Assembly (NCBI GenBank): GCA_944387285.1
Contig: CALXEH010000002.1
Span: 24,034-88,033 of the forward strand
DNA: 64,000 nt
Source of the DNA: an uncultured Oscillospiraceae bacterium
GTDB lineage: Bacteria; Bacillota; Clostridia; Oscillospirales; Oscillospiraceae
Direction: 5' to 3'
Below the pieces are notes generated by a model. It was not told the origin of the DNA. It made no database searches and worked only from the letters and a program-made list of their open reading frames with translations. Both the position numbers and the translations under genes were made by a program. Shown here piece after piece: positions 20,073 to 26,986 of the stretch (within the stretch, counting starts at the first letter, position 1; each line of letters opens with the position of its first letter).

Positions 20073-20996
20073 CTATTTTATAAAGCCGTCCAGGGCCTCG
20101 GCGTAGGCTTCGGGGCTGCGCAGCCAGCCCAGGGCGTGCTTGGCGCCGGGCACCTGGAGCATGGGGTCGCGGCCGCCGCGAGCCGCACGCAGCTTCTCCG
20201 TCGAGCCGGGCGGGATGCTCCGGTCCTCCGCCCCGCAGACGAAGAGGATGGGCTCCTTCGCGCTCTCCACTGCCCGGACGACGCTGCCGCAGGCGAAGTC
20301 CCGGCCCGCTATCAGCATGCCCGCCAGCGTGCCTATGGGCACGAAGGGGAACTGGGGCAGGTGGTACTGCTTCGTCATCTGGTAGGCCAGCACGTCCCTC
20401 GGGCTGGTGAAGGAGCTGTCCGCCACGATGCCCTCGACCCGCGCCCTGCCGAAGCCCTCGCCCGCCGCCATGAGCACCGTCGCCGCGCCCATGGACACGC
20501 CGTGCAGCCAGAGCCGGCCGCCGAGATTGGCCCGCGCGCACTCGACCCAGCGGCGCAGGTCCTCGCGCTCGCGCGTGCCGAAGCTGATCTCGCGCCCCTC
20601 GCTCTGCCCGTGCGCGCGCTGGTCTATGAGCAGCACGCCGAAGCCACGGGCTATGTAATACTGCGCTATGCCCGCAAAGTCGTTCTCCCCGCTCGAGCGG
20701 TAGCCGTGGACGAGGATGACATTGTCTTCGCCCTTCCCGCGCAGCTGCCGCGCGTGCAGGCACAGGCCGTCAAAGGAATTCGTGTACACGTCCTCCCAGG
20801 GCAGCGCGCGCAGCTCGAGGATGAGGCGCGAGACCTCCTGCGCGTAGGGCGCCCAGCGCGTGTGCTCGGCCACGCTCAGCTGCGCCAGCTCCGGGGCAGG
20901 CCCCGGGCGCATGTTCAGCTTCAGGAGTATGAAGGTGACGGCAAAGACCGCAAGGCAGACCGCCAGCAGCGCCGCCAATATATATAAAATGAGCAT
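20073..20996 (-). CDS. Membrane-anchored alpha/beta hydrolase
   Basis: A 307-residue serine hydrolase with an N-terminal membrane segment (LYILAALLAVCLAVFAVTFI) and an extracytoplasmic or membrane-surface alpha/beta domain. Visible motifs are the oxyanion segment LVHGYRSSGEN, the nucleophile elbow GVSMGA near residue 168, the acid in CGAEDRSIPP and the His in GAKHALGW. The family resembles BAAT/S9-type hydrolases of unknown substrate in clostridia. It reads against its neighbours, with its own promoter (TTGCAA-17-TATATT) and GGAGGG at the start, and shares the terminator with the lgt operon. Confidence 0.85.
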   Translation of the reverse strand: MLILYILAALLAVCLAVFAVTFILLKLNMRPGPAPELAQLSVAEHTRWAPYAQEVSRLILELRALPWEDVYTNSFDGLCLHARQLRGKGEDNVILVHGYRSSGENDFAGIAQYYIARGFGVLLIDQRAHGQSEGREISFGTREREDLRRWVECARANLGGRLWLHGVSMGAATVLMAAGEGFGRARVEGIVADSSFTSPRDVLAYQMTKQYHLPQFPFVPIGTLAGMLIAGRDFACGSVVRAVESAKEPILFVCGAEDRSIPPGSTEKLRAARGGRDPMLQVPGAKHALGWLRSPEAYAEALDGFIK

Positions 20997-21014
20997 AAGA
21001 TCCCTCCGCCCAAC

Positions 21015-21043
21015 AATATATCACCGCCGCCGCGGTATTGCAA
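21015..21043 (-). promoter_or_regulatory. Sigma-A promoter of the alpha/beta hydrolase gene
   Basis: On the minus strand TTGCAA (21038-21043), 17-nt spacer, TATATT (21015-21020), placing the transcript start just above the GGAGGG ribosome-binding site. Confidence 0.6.
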
Positions 21044-21056
21044 ACAGCACCCGCAG

Positions 21057-21119
21057 AAAAGCGCAAAACGCAGATTTGGCGTTTTGCGCTTTTTTCCAGC
21101 CGCTTTAATTGCGCAAAAC
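21057..21119. repeat. Perfect inverted repeat with a third arm, between divergent promoters
   Basis: AAAAGCGCAAAACGC (21057-21071) and GCGTTTTGCGCTTTT (21079-21093) form a 15-bp perfect stem with T-run, which looks like an intrinsic terminator. GCGCAAAAC occurs again at 21111-21119. The element lies upstream of both flanking promoters, so it ends no obvious gene; it may be an insulator or operator. Confidence 0.6.
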
Positions 21120-21137
21120 CCAAAAGCGGAACGGTTT

Positions 21138-21166
21138 TTGACGCGCCCCGGCTGCCGGTTTATACT
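21138..21166 (+). promoter_or_regulatory. Sigma-A promoter of the CoA-transferase/OFOR operon
   Basis: TTGACG (21138-21143), 17-nt spacer, TATACT (21161-21166). Transcription would begin near 21173, giving a leader of about 60 nt before the first gene. Confidence 0.75.
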
Positions 21167-21233
21167 GTTTTCATAGACAGAAAAGAATTTTAAGCGAATT
21201 TTTAGGCATTTTGACAAATGACCGGAGGTAATT

Positions 21234-22544
21234 ATGGACTGGAGAGAAAAATACGCTGACAAGATAGTCTCGGCGCAGGAGGCCATCAGCCATGTGCGCT
21301 CCGGGGACACGATACATTCGACGATGTTCTCCTCCCTGCCCTACGCGCTGTTTGACGAGCTGGGCGCGCAGAAGAACAGGCTGGAGGACGTGAACATCTA
21401 CATGGGCTTCGGCGGCGGGCTGTACCGGCCCCTGGCCAAGGCCTGCAACGGGCATGTGAACGTGAACAGCCTCTTCCTCGGCCCGGCCGAGCGCACCTTC
21501 ATGTACAAGATGGGCTCGCATGTGAACGTGCAGATACTCCAGCTCTCGCGCACCTTCGACGACCGCAGCCGCATCCACCCCGGCGACGTCATCATGATGG
21601 CCGCCACACCTCCCGACGAGGACGGCATGATGAGCTTCGGCCTCACGCCCATAGACACGGCCCTGTGCGAGCAGGCCCGCTGCGTCATCCTGCAGGTGAA
21701 CGAGAACGTTCCATTTGTGCGCGGCGTAGACAACATGGTGAATATAAAGGACGTCACCTGCGTCATCGACAAGACCCAGAACCTCTGCGTCATGCCGGTC
21801 ACGGAGCCCTCGGAGCTGGACAATAAGATAGCCGACATCATCGCCGAGCGCATACCCGACGGGGCCTGCATCCAGTTCGGCATCGGCGGCCTCGGCATAG
21901 CCATGGGCTACCGCTGCAAGGACAAGCGCCACCTCGGCATACACACGGAGCTCTTCGTCGAGTCCATGGCCGACCTCATGGAGTGCGGCGCGGTGGACAA
22001 CTCCATGAAGGCCATAGACAAGGGCATCAGCACCTTCGGCTTCGCCATGGGCAGCGACAGGCTCAACAAGTTCCTCGACCACAACCCGCTGTGCGAGTCC
22101 CGGCGCTTCATGTACTCGAACGACCCCTACATAATCGCCAAAAACGACAACGTCATTTCGGTCAATTCGGCCATGCAGGTGGACATCACGGGCCAGGTCG
22201 CCGCGGAGGGCATAGGCTTCAAGCAGTACAGCGGCATAGGCGGGCAGCTCGACTATGTGCGCGGCTCGCAGCTGTCGAAGGGCGGGCACTCCTTCATAGC
22301 GCTCGAGTCCACCCGCAAGGAGAAGGACGGCACGCTCAAGTCCAAGATCGTCATATCCCACCCGGCGGGCACGCCCATCACGACGCCGAGGGCCGAGGTG
22401 GAGTACATCGTCACCGAGTACGGCGTCGCCGACCTCAAGTATGAGACGCTAGACGTGCGGGCCAAGCGCCTCATCGCCATAGCGCACCCGGATTTCCGCG
22501 AGGAGCTGACCGCCGAGGCCAGGAAGCTGGGGCTGCTGGTATGA
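21234..22544 (+). CDS. Acyl-CoA:acetate CoA-transferase / acetyl-CoA hydrolase family protein
   Basis: A 436-residue CoA-transferase of the 4-hydroxybutyrate/butyryl-CoA type, which moves CoA between a carboxylate and an acyl-CoA through a glutamyl-CoA thioester. Visible are the glycine-rich segment QFGIGGLGIAMG, the probable catalytic Glu in HTELFVESM, and the CoA-binding region YSGIGGQLDYVRGSQLS KGG near residue 345. It is the first gene of an operon with a 2-oxoacid:ferredoxin oxidoreductase, so its likely task is to conserve or exchange the acyl-CoA that enzyme forms. The acyl substrate cannot be read from sequence. GGAGG precedes the start. Confidence 0.9.
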   Translation: MDWREKYADKIVSAQEAISHVRSGDTIHSTMFSSLPYALFDELGAQKNRLEDVNIYMGFGGGLYRPLAKACNGHVNVNSLFLGPAERTFMYKMGSHVNVQILQLSRTFDDRSRIHPGDVIMMAATPPDEDGMMSFGLTPIDTALCEQARCVILQVNENVPFVRGVDNMVNIKDVTCVIDKTQNLCVMPVTEPSELDNKIADIIAERIPDGACIQFGIGGLGIAMGYRCKDKRHLGIHTELFVESMADLMECGAVDNSMKAIDKGISTFGFAMGSDRLNKFLDHNPLCESRRFMYSNDPYIIAKNDNVISVNSAMQVDITGQVAAEGIGFKQYSGIGGQLDYVRGSQLSKGGHSFIALESTRKEKDGTLKSKIVISHPAGTPITTPRAEVEYIVTEYGVADLKYETLDVRAKRLIAIAHPDFREELTAEARKLGLLV

Positions 22545-22864
22545 AAAAGCTCTGGAAGCAGAGGCTCGAGCCGTTCAGGATCTGGGGCAACCTCTGGTTC
22601 TGCGGCAGCGTGCCCTCCTCCTGCCACGTCATCGACACGGGCGAGGGGCTCATCCTCATCGACCCGGGCCTGCCCGAGACCTTTTACCTGGTCGTGCAGG
22701 GGCTCTGGGAACTGGGCTTCGAGCCGAAGCAGGTGAAGGCCATCCTGCACACGCACGGGCACTACGACCACGCGGGCGCGACGAAGCTGCTGCTCGGCCT
22801 CGCGCCGGAGGCGAAGACCTACATCGGCGCGGGCAGTGAAACAGGAAGTACGTTTTTGACATAA
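22541..22864 (+). pseudogene. Truncated MBL-fold metallo-hydrolase
   Basis: Only 107 residues of a metallo-beta-lactamase-fold hydrolase remain. The first zinc motif HTHGHYDHAGAT (residues about 68-79) is intact, but the later ligands (His, Asp, His) that the fold needs are missing because the frame ends in GSETGSTFLT and a stop. Full relatives are 200-280 residues. The start overlaps the CoA-transferase stop (ATGA), so it was once a proper operon member. A deletion rather than a single frameshift is likely since only 24 nt separate it from the next gene. A short functional protein cannot be excluded. Confidence 0.65.
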
Positions 22865-22888
22865 AAAAGCAAAAGGAGGAAAGCAGGA

Positions 22889-23854
22889 ATGAAAATAGCA
22901 ATGGTCGGCTCAGGCGCGGCCGGCAGCGTGTTCGCGGGCTATCTGAGGCTGGGCGGCGCGGACCTGACGCTGGTGGACCCCTATAAGGAGCACATGGACA
23001 AGATCGCCGCGGACGGGCTCACCTTCGTCGTGAACCCCGGCGAGACACGTCAGCTCACGGGCTTCAAGACCGCGTACACGGCCGACGACATCGGCATCAT
23101 GGATATCGTCATATTCATGACCAAGACCCCGCAGCTGGATGCGGCGCTCAAGGGCGCGGCGCCCTGCATAGGCCCCGAGACGGTGCTGGTCTCGCTGATG
23201 AACGGCCTCGGCAACGAGGACAAGCTGGTGAAGGCCGTCCCGCCCGACAGGGTGCTCTACGGCAGCGGCGTACTGGGCACGGAGCTGCCCGAGCCGGGCA
23301 AGTGCATCTCCTCGCCCTCGGCGGACGGGCTGCAGATGAACTTTGGCGCGGTGGAGCACGGCCCGCTCGCGGACGCTGCGGGCGCGGAGCTCGAGAGGCT
23401 CTTCAACGCCGGCGGCTGCCCCTGCAAGTTCTGGGACGACGTTAGGCCGCATCTCTGGCAGAAGATCATCACGAACTGCACCTTCAACCCGCTCTCCGCC
23501 ATACTCAGGCTCAGGGCCAAGGACATCATGAAGGACATGAACGGCGCGGGCCTCGCCATCCAGGTGGTCACCGAGTGCTGCGCCGTGGCGACGGCCAAGG
23601 GCTGCCCCATGACCGCCTCCGAGTTCATGGCCGAGCTGCGCAAGTCGGTCAGCGGCGGCTCCATAGAGGAGTACTTCCCCTCCATGGCCCAGGACGTGCT
23701 CATGTTCAAGCGCCAGACCGAGATCGGCACGCTCAACGGCGCGATCTCCAAGTACGGCAAGGCGCTCGGCATACCCACGCCGGCCAACGACATGATAACC
23801 AAAATTATTTCCTGCATCCAGAAGAACTACGACAAGCAGTATCAGGAAGACTAG
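22889..23854 (+). CDS. Ketopantoate reductase (ApbA/PanE)-family 2-oxoacid reductase
   Basis: A 321-residue NAD(P)H-dependent reductase of the PanE family. It has the Rossmann motif GSGAAGSVFAG at the N-terminus, the catalytic Lys region LWQKIITNCTFNPLSAI near residues 190-205 and the substrate-binding C-terminal helical domain (SMAQDVLMFKRQTEIGTLNG, matching the S-x-x-Q-D / E-I-x-x-x-N-G motif). The gene sits between a CoA-transferase and a 2-oxoacid:ferredoxin oxidoreductase rather than with panB, so it may reduce another 2-oxoacid to the 2-hydroxyacid. An AAAGGAGG ribosome-binding site precedes it. Confidence 0.85.
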   Translation: MKIAMVGSGAAGSVFAGYLRLGGADLTLVDPYKEHMDKIAADGLTFVVNPGETRQLTGFKTAYTADDIGIMDIVIFMTKTPQLDAALKGAAPCIGPETVLVSLMNGLGNEDKLVKAVPPDRVLYGSGVLGTELPEPGKCISSPSADGLQMNFGAVEHGPLADAAGAELERLFNAGGCPCKFWDDVRPHLWQKIITNCTFNPLSAILRLRAKDIMKDMNGAGLAIQVVTECCAVATAKGCPMTASEFMAELRKSVSGGSIEEYFPSMAQDVLMFKRQTEIGTLNGAISKYGKALGIPTPANDMITKIISCIQKNYDKQYQED

Positions 23855-23865
23855 GAGATGACGAG

Positions 23866-24072
23866 ATGAACAAAGCAAGCGTGGTGGCGAACCTCTGCAA
23901 GAGCTGCGGCTTCTGCGTGAAGTTCTGTCCCAAAAAGGTCATCGCGTTCGGGGATAAGCGCAATTCAAAGGGTCACTACTATCCGGTCATCGACCTGGAG
24001 GGCTGCATCGGCTGCGGCACCTGCGCAATAGTCTGTCCCGAAGCCGCGATGGAGATCGTAAAGGGGGATTGA
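23866..24072 (+). CDS. 2-oxoacid:ferredoxin oxidoreductase delta (2x4Fe-4S ferredoxin) subunit
   Basis: A 68-residue ferredoxin-like protein with two CxxCxxCxxxCP-type cluster motifs: CKSCGFCVKFCP and CIGCGTCAIVCP. It is the delta subunit of a four-subunit OFOR and carries electrons from the TPP centre to soluble ferredoxin. The start was set at the ATG with AGGAGAT upstream; the stop is 2 nt before the alpha-subunit start. The VorD/KorD family is typically this size. Confidence 0.92.
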   Translation: MNKASVVANLCKSCGFCVKFCPKKVIAFGDKRNSKGHYYPVIDLEGCIGCGTCAIVCPEAAMEIVKGD

Positions 24073-24074
24073 GC

Positions 24075-25145
24075 ATGGCGAAGGAATTCATGAAGGGCAA
24101 CGAGGCCATAGGCGAGGCCGCAGTCAGAGGCGGCGTGCGCTTCTTCGCAGGCTACCCCATCACCCCGCAGTCCGAGCTGCCCGAGTACCTGTCCTGGCGC
24201 CTGCCCGAGGTGGGCGGCTGCTTCGTCCAGGGCGAGAGCGAGGTCGCGTCCATCAACATGGTCTACGGCGCGGCGGCGACGGGCGTGCGGGCCATGACCG
24301 GCTCCTCCAGCCCCGGCATTTCGCTCAAGAGCGAGGGCATAAGCTACCTTTCGGCGGCGGAGCTGCCCGCCGTCATCGTGAACATGCAGCGCGGCGGCCC
24401 GGGCCTCGGCTCCATCCAGCCTGCGCAGCAGGATTACCTCCAGGCGACCAAGGCCGCGGGCCACGGCGGGTTCCGCATGCTGGTCTTCGCACCCTATACC
24501 GTGCAGGAGGCCGTGGACATAGTTTACGACGCGCCGGAGTATGCGGAACGCGACCGCAGCCCCGTCATGATACTCATGGACGGCTGCCTCGGCACCATGA
24601 TGGAGGAGGTCGAGCTGCCCCCGATGAAGGAGCTGCCCGAGAGCCCCTGCAAACCCTGGACCGTCGGCTACGACGGCACCAAGCGCGGCGGCCACCTCAT
24701 CACCCCGATCTACCCCGAGGCCGGCCTCGAGGGCAAGAACAAGCTCGCCGTCCAGCGCACCAAGCGCTGGGAGGAAAACGACGTCCGGGTCGAGGAGTTC
24801 ATGGTAGACGACGCCGAGTGGGTCATCGTGGCCTACGGCATGAGCGCGAGGGTCGCAAAGCAGGTGGTGCTCGACCTGCGCGAGGTGGGCTTCAAAATAG
24901 GCCTCATCCGGCCCATCACCCTCTTCCCCTTCCCGAAAAAGAGCATAGCGAACCTGGATTACACAAAGGTAAAGGGCCTCATAGACATAGAGATGTCCAT
25001 ACCCGCGCTCATGCGCGAGGACATAGAGCTGCAGGTGCTCGGCAGGGCGCCGGTCTATGAGTACGGCCGCAGCGGCGGCATCCTGCTCGACGACGAGAGC
25101 ACAAAGGCCGCTGTACGCAAGATCATCGAAGGAGGTGAGCAGTAA
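24075..25145 (+). CDS. 2-oxoacid:ferredoxin oxidoreductase alpha subunit (VorB/KorA type)
   Basis: A 356-residue subunit with the pyrimidine-binding domain of TPP enzymes. MAKEFMKGNEAIGEAAVRGG and FFAGYPITPQSELPEYLSW are hallmark segments; ESEVASINMVYGAAATGVRAM contains the glutamate that activates TPP, and GSIQPAQQDY follows. The C-terminal domain ends with YGRSGG. The enzyme oxidatively decarboxylates a 2-oxoacid to an acyl-CoA with reduction of ferredoxin; VorABCD is used for branched-chain oxoacids but specificity is not readable. The ATG at 24075 was chosen over a TTG two codons earlier; GGGGG lies upstream. Confidence 0.93.
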   Translation: MAKEFMKGNEAIGEAAVRGGVRFFAGYPITPQSELPEYLSWRLPEVGGCFVQGESEVASINMVYGAAATGVRAMTGSSSPGISLKSEGISYLSAAELPAVIVNMQRGGPGLGSIQPAQQDYLQATKAAGHGGFRMLVFAPYTVQEAVDIVYDAPEYAERDRSPVMILMDGCLGTMMEEVELPPMKELPESPCKPWTVGYDGTKRGGHLITPIYPEAGLEGKNKLAVQRTKRWEENDVRVEEFMVDDAEWVIVAYGMSARVAKQVVLDLREVGFKIGLIRPITLFPFPKKSIANLDYTKVKGLIDIEMSIPALMREDIELQVLGRAPVYEYGRSGGILLDDESTKAAVRKIIEGGEQ

Positions 25146-25903
25146 TGGCGGTTGAGAAGGTGTATACGAAACCGAAATGCCTGCTGCCCCTTTCGAGCGG
25201 CTTCTGCCCCGGCTGCCTGCACTCGCTCGCGACCAAGCTCATCGCCGAGGCAATCGACGATCTGGGTGTCGCTGAGAAGGTCATAAACGTGCTGCCCGTC
25301 GGCTGCGCGACGATGAACAGCCTCTACTGGAAGCTCGACATGGTCACCTCCGCCCACGGCAGGGCGCCCGCCGTCGCGACGGGCATCAAGCGCTGCCGCC
25401 CGGACGCCTTGGTCTTCGCCTACCAGGGCGACGGCGACCTGGCCTCCATCGGCCTGTCCGAGGTGCTCATGGCCGCCAACCGCGGCGAGCACATCACCAT
25501 CTTCTTCGCGAACAACTCCACCTACGGCATGACCGGCGGCCAGATGGCCCCGACCACGCTGGTGGGCCAGAAATCCACCACCTGCATCTACGGGCGCGAC
25601 CCGGACACCATGGGCTATCCCCTGCGCATGTGCGAGCTCATAAAGGAGCTCGAGGCCCCGGTCTATGTGGCGCGGTTCTCGCTGAACAACCCCGCGAACA
25701 TCCGCAAGGCCAAGGCCGGCATCAAAAAGGCCATGCAGAACCAGGTCGAGGGCCTCGGCTTCTCCTTCGTGGAGCTGCTGACGAACTGCCCGACGAACTG
25801 GCACATGTCGCCCGTGAAGACGCTGGAGTTCATGGAGGAACACACCATGAAATACTTCCCCTGCGGCGTCTTCGTGGACAAGACGGCAAAGGAGGGCGAG
25901 TGA
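25145..25903 (+). CDS. 2-oxoacid:ferredoxin oxidoreductase beta (TPP-binding) subunit
   Basis: A 252-residue subunit with the TPP/Mg signature YQGDGDLASIGLSE then N-N (FFANNSTYGMTGGQMAPTT). The CPGC pair near residue 20 is also typical. It overlaps the alpha-subunit stop by one nt (TAATG) with AAGGAGGTGAGC upstream, so the two are coupled. The GDLASIG and MTGGQMAPTT segments resemble VorA/KorB more than pyruvate-specific PorB, which favours branched-chain, aryl or 2-oxoglutarate-type oxoacids, but this is an inference. Confidence 0.93.
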   Translation: MAVEKVYTKPKCLLPLSSGFCPGCLHSLATKLIAEAIDDLGVAEKVINVLPVGCATMNSLYWKLDMVTSAHGRAPAVATGIKRCRPDALVFAYQGDGDLASIGLSEVLMAANRGEHITIFFANNSTYGMTGGQMAPTTLVGQKSTTCIYGRDPDTMGYPLRMCELIKELEAPVYVARFSLNNPANIRKAKAGIKKAMQNQVEGLGFSFVELLTNCPTNWHMSPVKTLEFMEEHTMKYFPCGVFVDKTAKEGE

Positions 25904-25904
25904 G

Positions 25905-26456
25905 ATGAAATTTACGCTCATAATCTCCGGCTCGGGCGGCCAGGGCGTCATGTCGATAGGCATGTCGCTGGCGGGCAGCGCGGTCGAGGGCGGGATGCAC
26001 GCGACCTTCATGCCGCTCTACGGCCCCGAGCAGCGCGGCGGCAGCGCCAAGTGCACGGTCATCGTCTCGGACAGCGAGATAGTCTCGCCCCTGCCCAAGC
26101 AGTCGGACGGCCTCATCGTCATGAACGAGACCTCGTTCAAGAAGTTCACGCCTGAGCTGAAGCCGGGCGGCGTGCTGGTGCGGAACATAAACCGCACGAC
26201 CTCGGCGCTCAAGCGCACGGATATCGAGGTCGTGGACGTGCCGGCGGACGACCTCGCCCACGAGCTGGGCAGCGACAAGATAGCGAACATCATCCTCATC
26301 GGCGCGATGCTGGGCTATTCCGGCATGCTCGACCCGGCGGTATTCATGGCGAGCCTGGAGCACAAGTTCGCCGCGAAGGGCGCCGAAGTCGTGGAGCTCA
26401 ACAGGAAGGCGCTGGACAAGGGCCTGGAGCTCGGCCGCGCCGCAAAAAAGGCTTGA
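25905..26456 (+). CDS. 2-oxoacid:ferredoxin oxidoreductase gamma subunit
   Basis: A 183-residue subunit of the PorG/VorC/KorC family. LIISGSGGQGVMSIGMSLAG is the N-terminal signature of the gamma domain, followed by YGPEQRGGSAKCTVIVSD, also family-typical. It completes the delta-alpha-beta-gamma set, in that gene order, and starts 1 nt after the beta-subunit stop. Confidence 0.93.
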   Translation: MKFTLIISGSGGQGVMSIGMSLAGSAVEGGMHATFMPLYGPEQRGGSAKCTVIVSDSEIVSPLPKQSDGLIVMNETSFKKFTPELKPGGVLVRNINRTTSALKRTDIEVVDVPADDLAHELGSDKIANIILIGAMLGYSGMLDPAVFMASLEHKFAAKGAEVVELNRKALDKGLELGRAAKKA

Positions 26457-26471
26457 AGAAAGGAGCTTAGT

Positions 26472-26684
26472 ATGGGAAAATACGGTTGGGACAGCAAGAT
26501 AGGCGACCTGCTGGCTGACGAGAGGTGCGTGGCGGTGTTCAAGGAGATCCTGCCCGCGGCGCTCGAGAGCCCGCTGCTGAAGCTGGTCAAGGGCAAGCCC
26601 GTGGGCGTGGTGCTCGACAGCCAGAAGAAGATACCCCAGGAGAAGCGCGACGCCCTGAAGGCGGCGCTTGAAGCGATAGAGTAA
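26472..26684 (+). CDS. Small conserved-looking protein 1 (paralogue of the next gene)
   Basis: A 70-residue protein without a recognised family. It reads KIGDLLADERCVAVFKEILP, then ALESPLLKLVKGKPVGVVLD and ends KRDALKAALEAIE. Three or four helices are likely, with no Cys, signal or membrane segment. The pattern x-(I/V)-G-(D/E)-(L/M)-L followed by P-A-x-L-E-x-P-L-L is shared with the following gene, so the two are diverged tandem copies. AAAGGAGC precedes the start, 15 nt after the gamma subunit. Its position suggests an accessory to the oxidoreductase or CoA-transferase. Confidence 0.75.
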   Translation: MGKYGWDSKIGDLLADERCVAVFKEILPAALESPLLKLVKGKPVGVVLDSQKKIPQEKRDALKAALEAIE

Positions 26685-26707
26685 AATAATTTTAGGAGGA
26701 AAGAAAA

Positions 26708-26923
26708 ATGGCAAAGTATACCTTTGAGACCACCACCGTCGGCGAGATGCTCGACACCCCGGAGATCATGGAGCTCATAAACCAGTACATCCCCGCGGTG
26801 CTGGAGCACCCGCTGCTCGAGGTCGGCCGCAGCTTCATCTTCAACGACGCCCTGCCCTACATCGAGGACATGGTGACCGAGGATGACCTCGCCGCCTATA
26901 AGGAGGCCCTTGAGGCGCTGTAA
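26708..26923 (+). CDS. Small conserved-looking protein 2 (paralogue of the previous gene)
   Basis: A 71-residue protein (FETTTVGEMLDTPEIMELIN, then YIPAVLEHPLLEVGRSFIFN, ending AAYKEALEAL) homologous to the preceding small gene over its whole length. It is more acidic and ends on a predicted helix. AGGAGG lies 7 nt upstream. It is the last gene of the operon and is followed by a strong terminator. Function unknown; similar short helical modules occur as C-terminal tails of some clostridial enzymes, which is a recollection I cannot verify here. Confidence 0.75.
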   Translation: MAKYTFETTTVGEMLDTPEIMELINQYIPAVLEHPLLEVGRSFIFNDALPYIEDMVTEDDLAAYKEALEAL

Positions 26924-26942
26924 GCCCGCGCAGATATGACAA

Positions 26943-26978
26943 GGCCCCGCCGGCAGGACCGGCGGGGCCTCAGTTTGT
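26943..26978 (+). terminator. Terminator of the OFOR operon
   Basis: GGCCCCGCCGG (26943-26953), loop CAGGA, CCGGCGGGGCC (26959-26969), then TCAGTTTGTTTT. It also lies 3' of the convergent serS gene. Confidence 0.85.
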
Positions 26979-26986
26979 TTTCGGCT

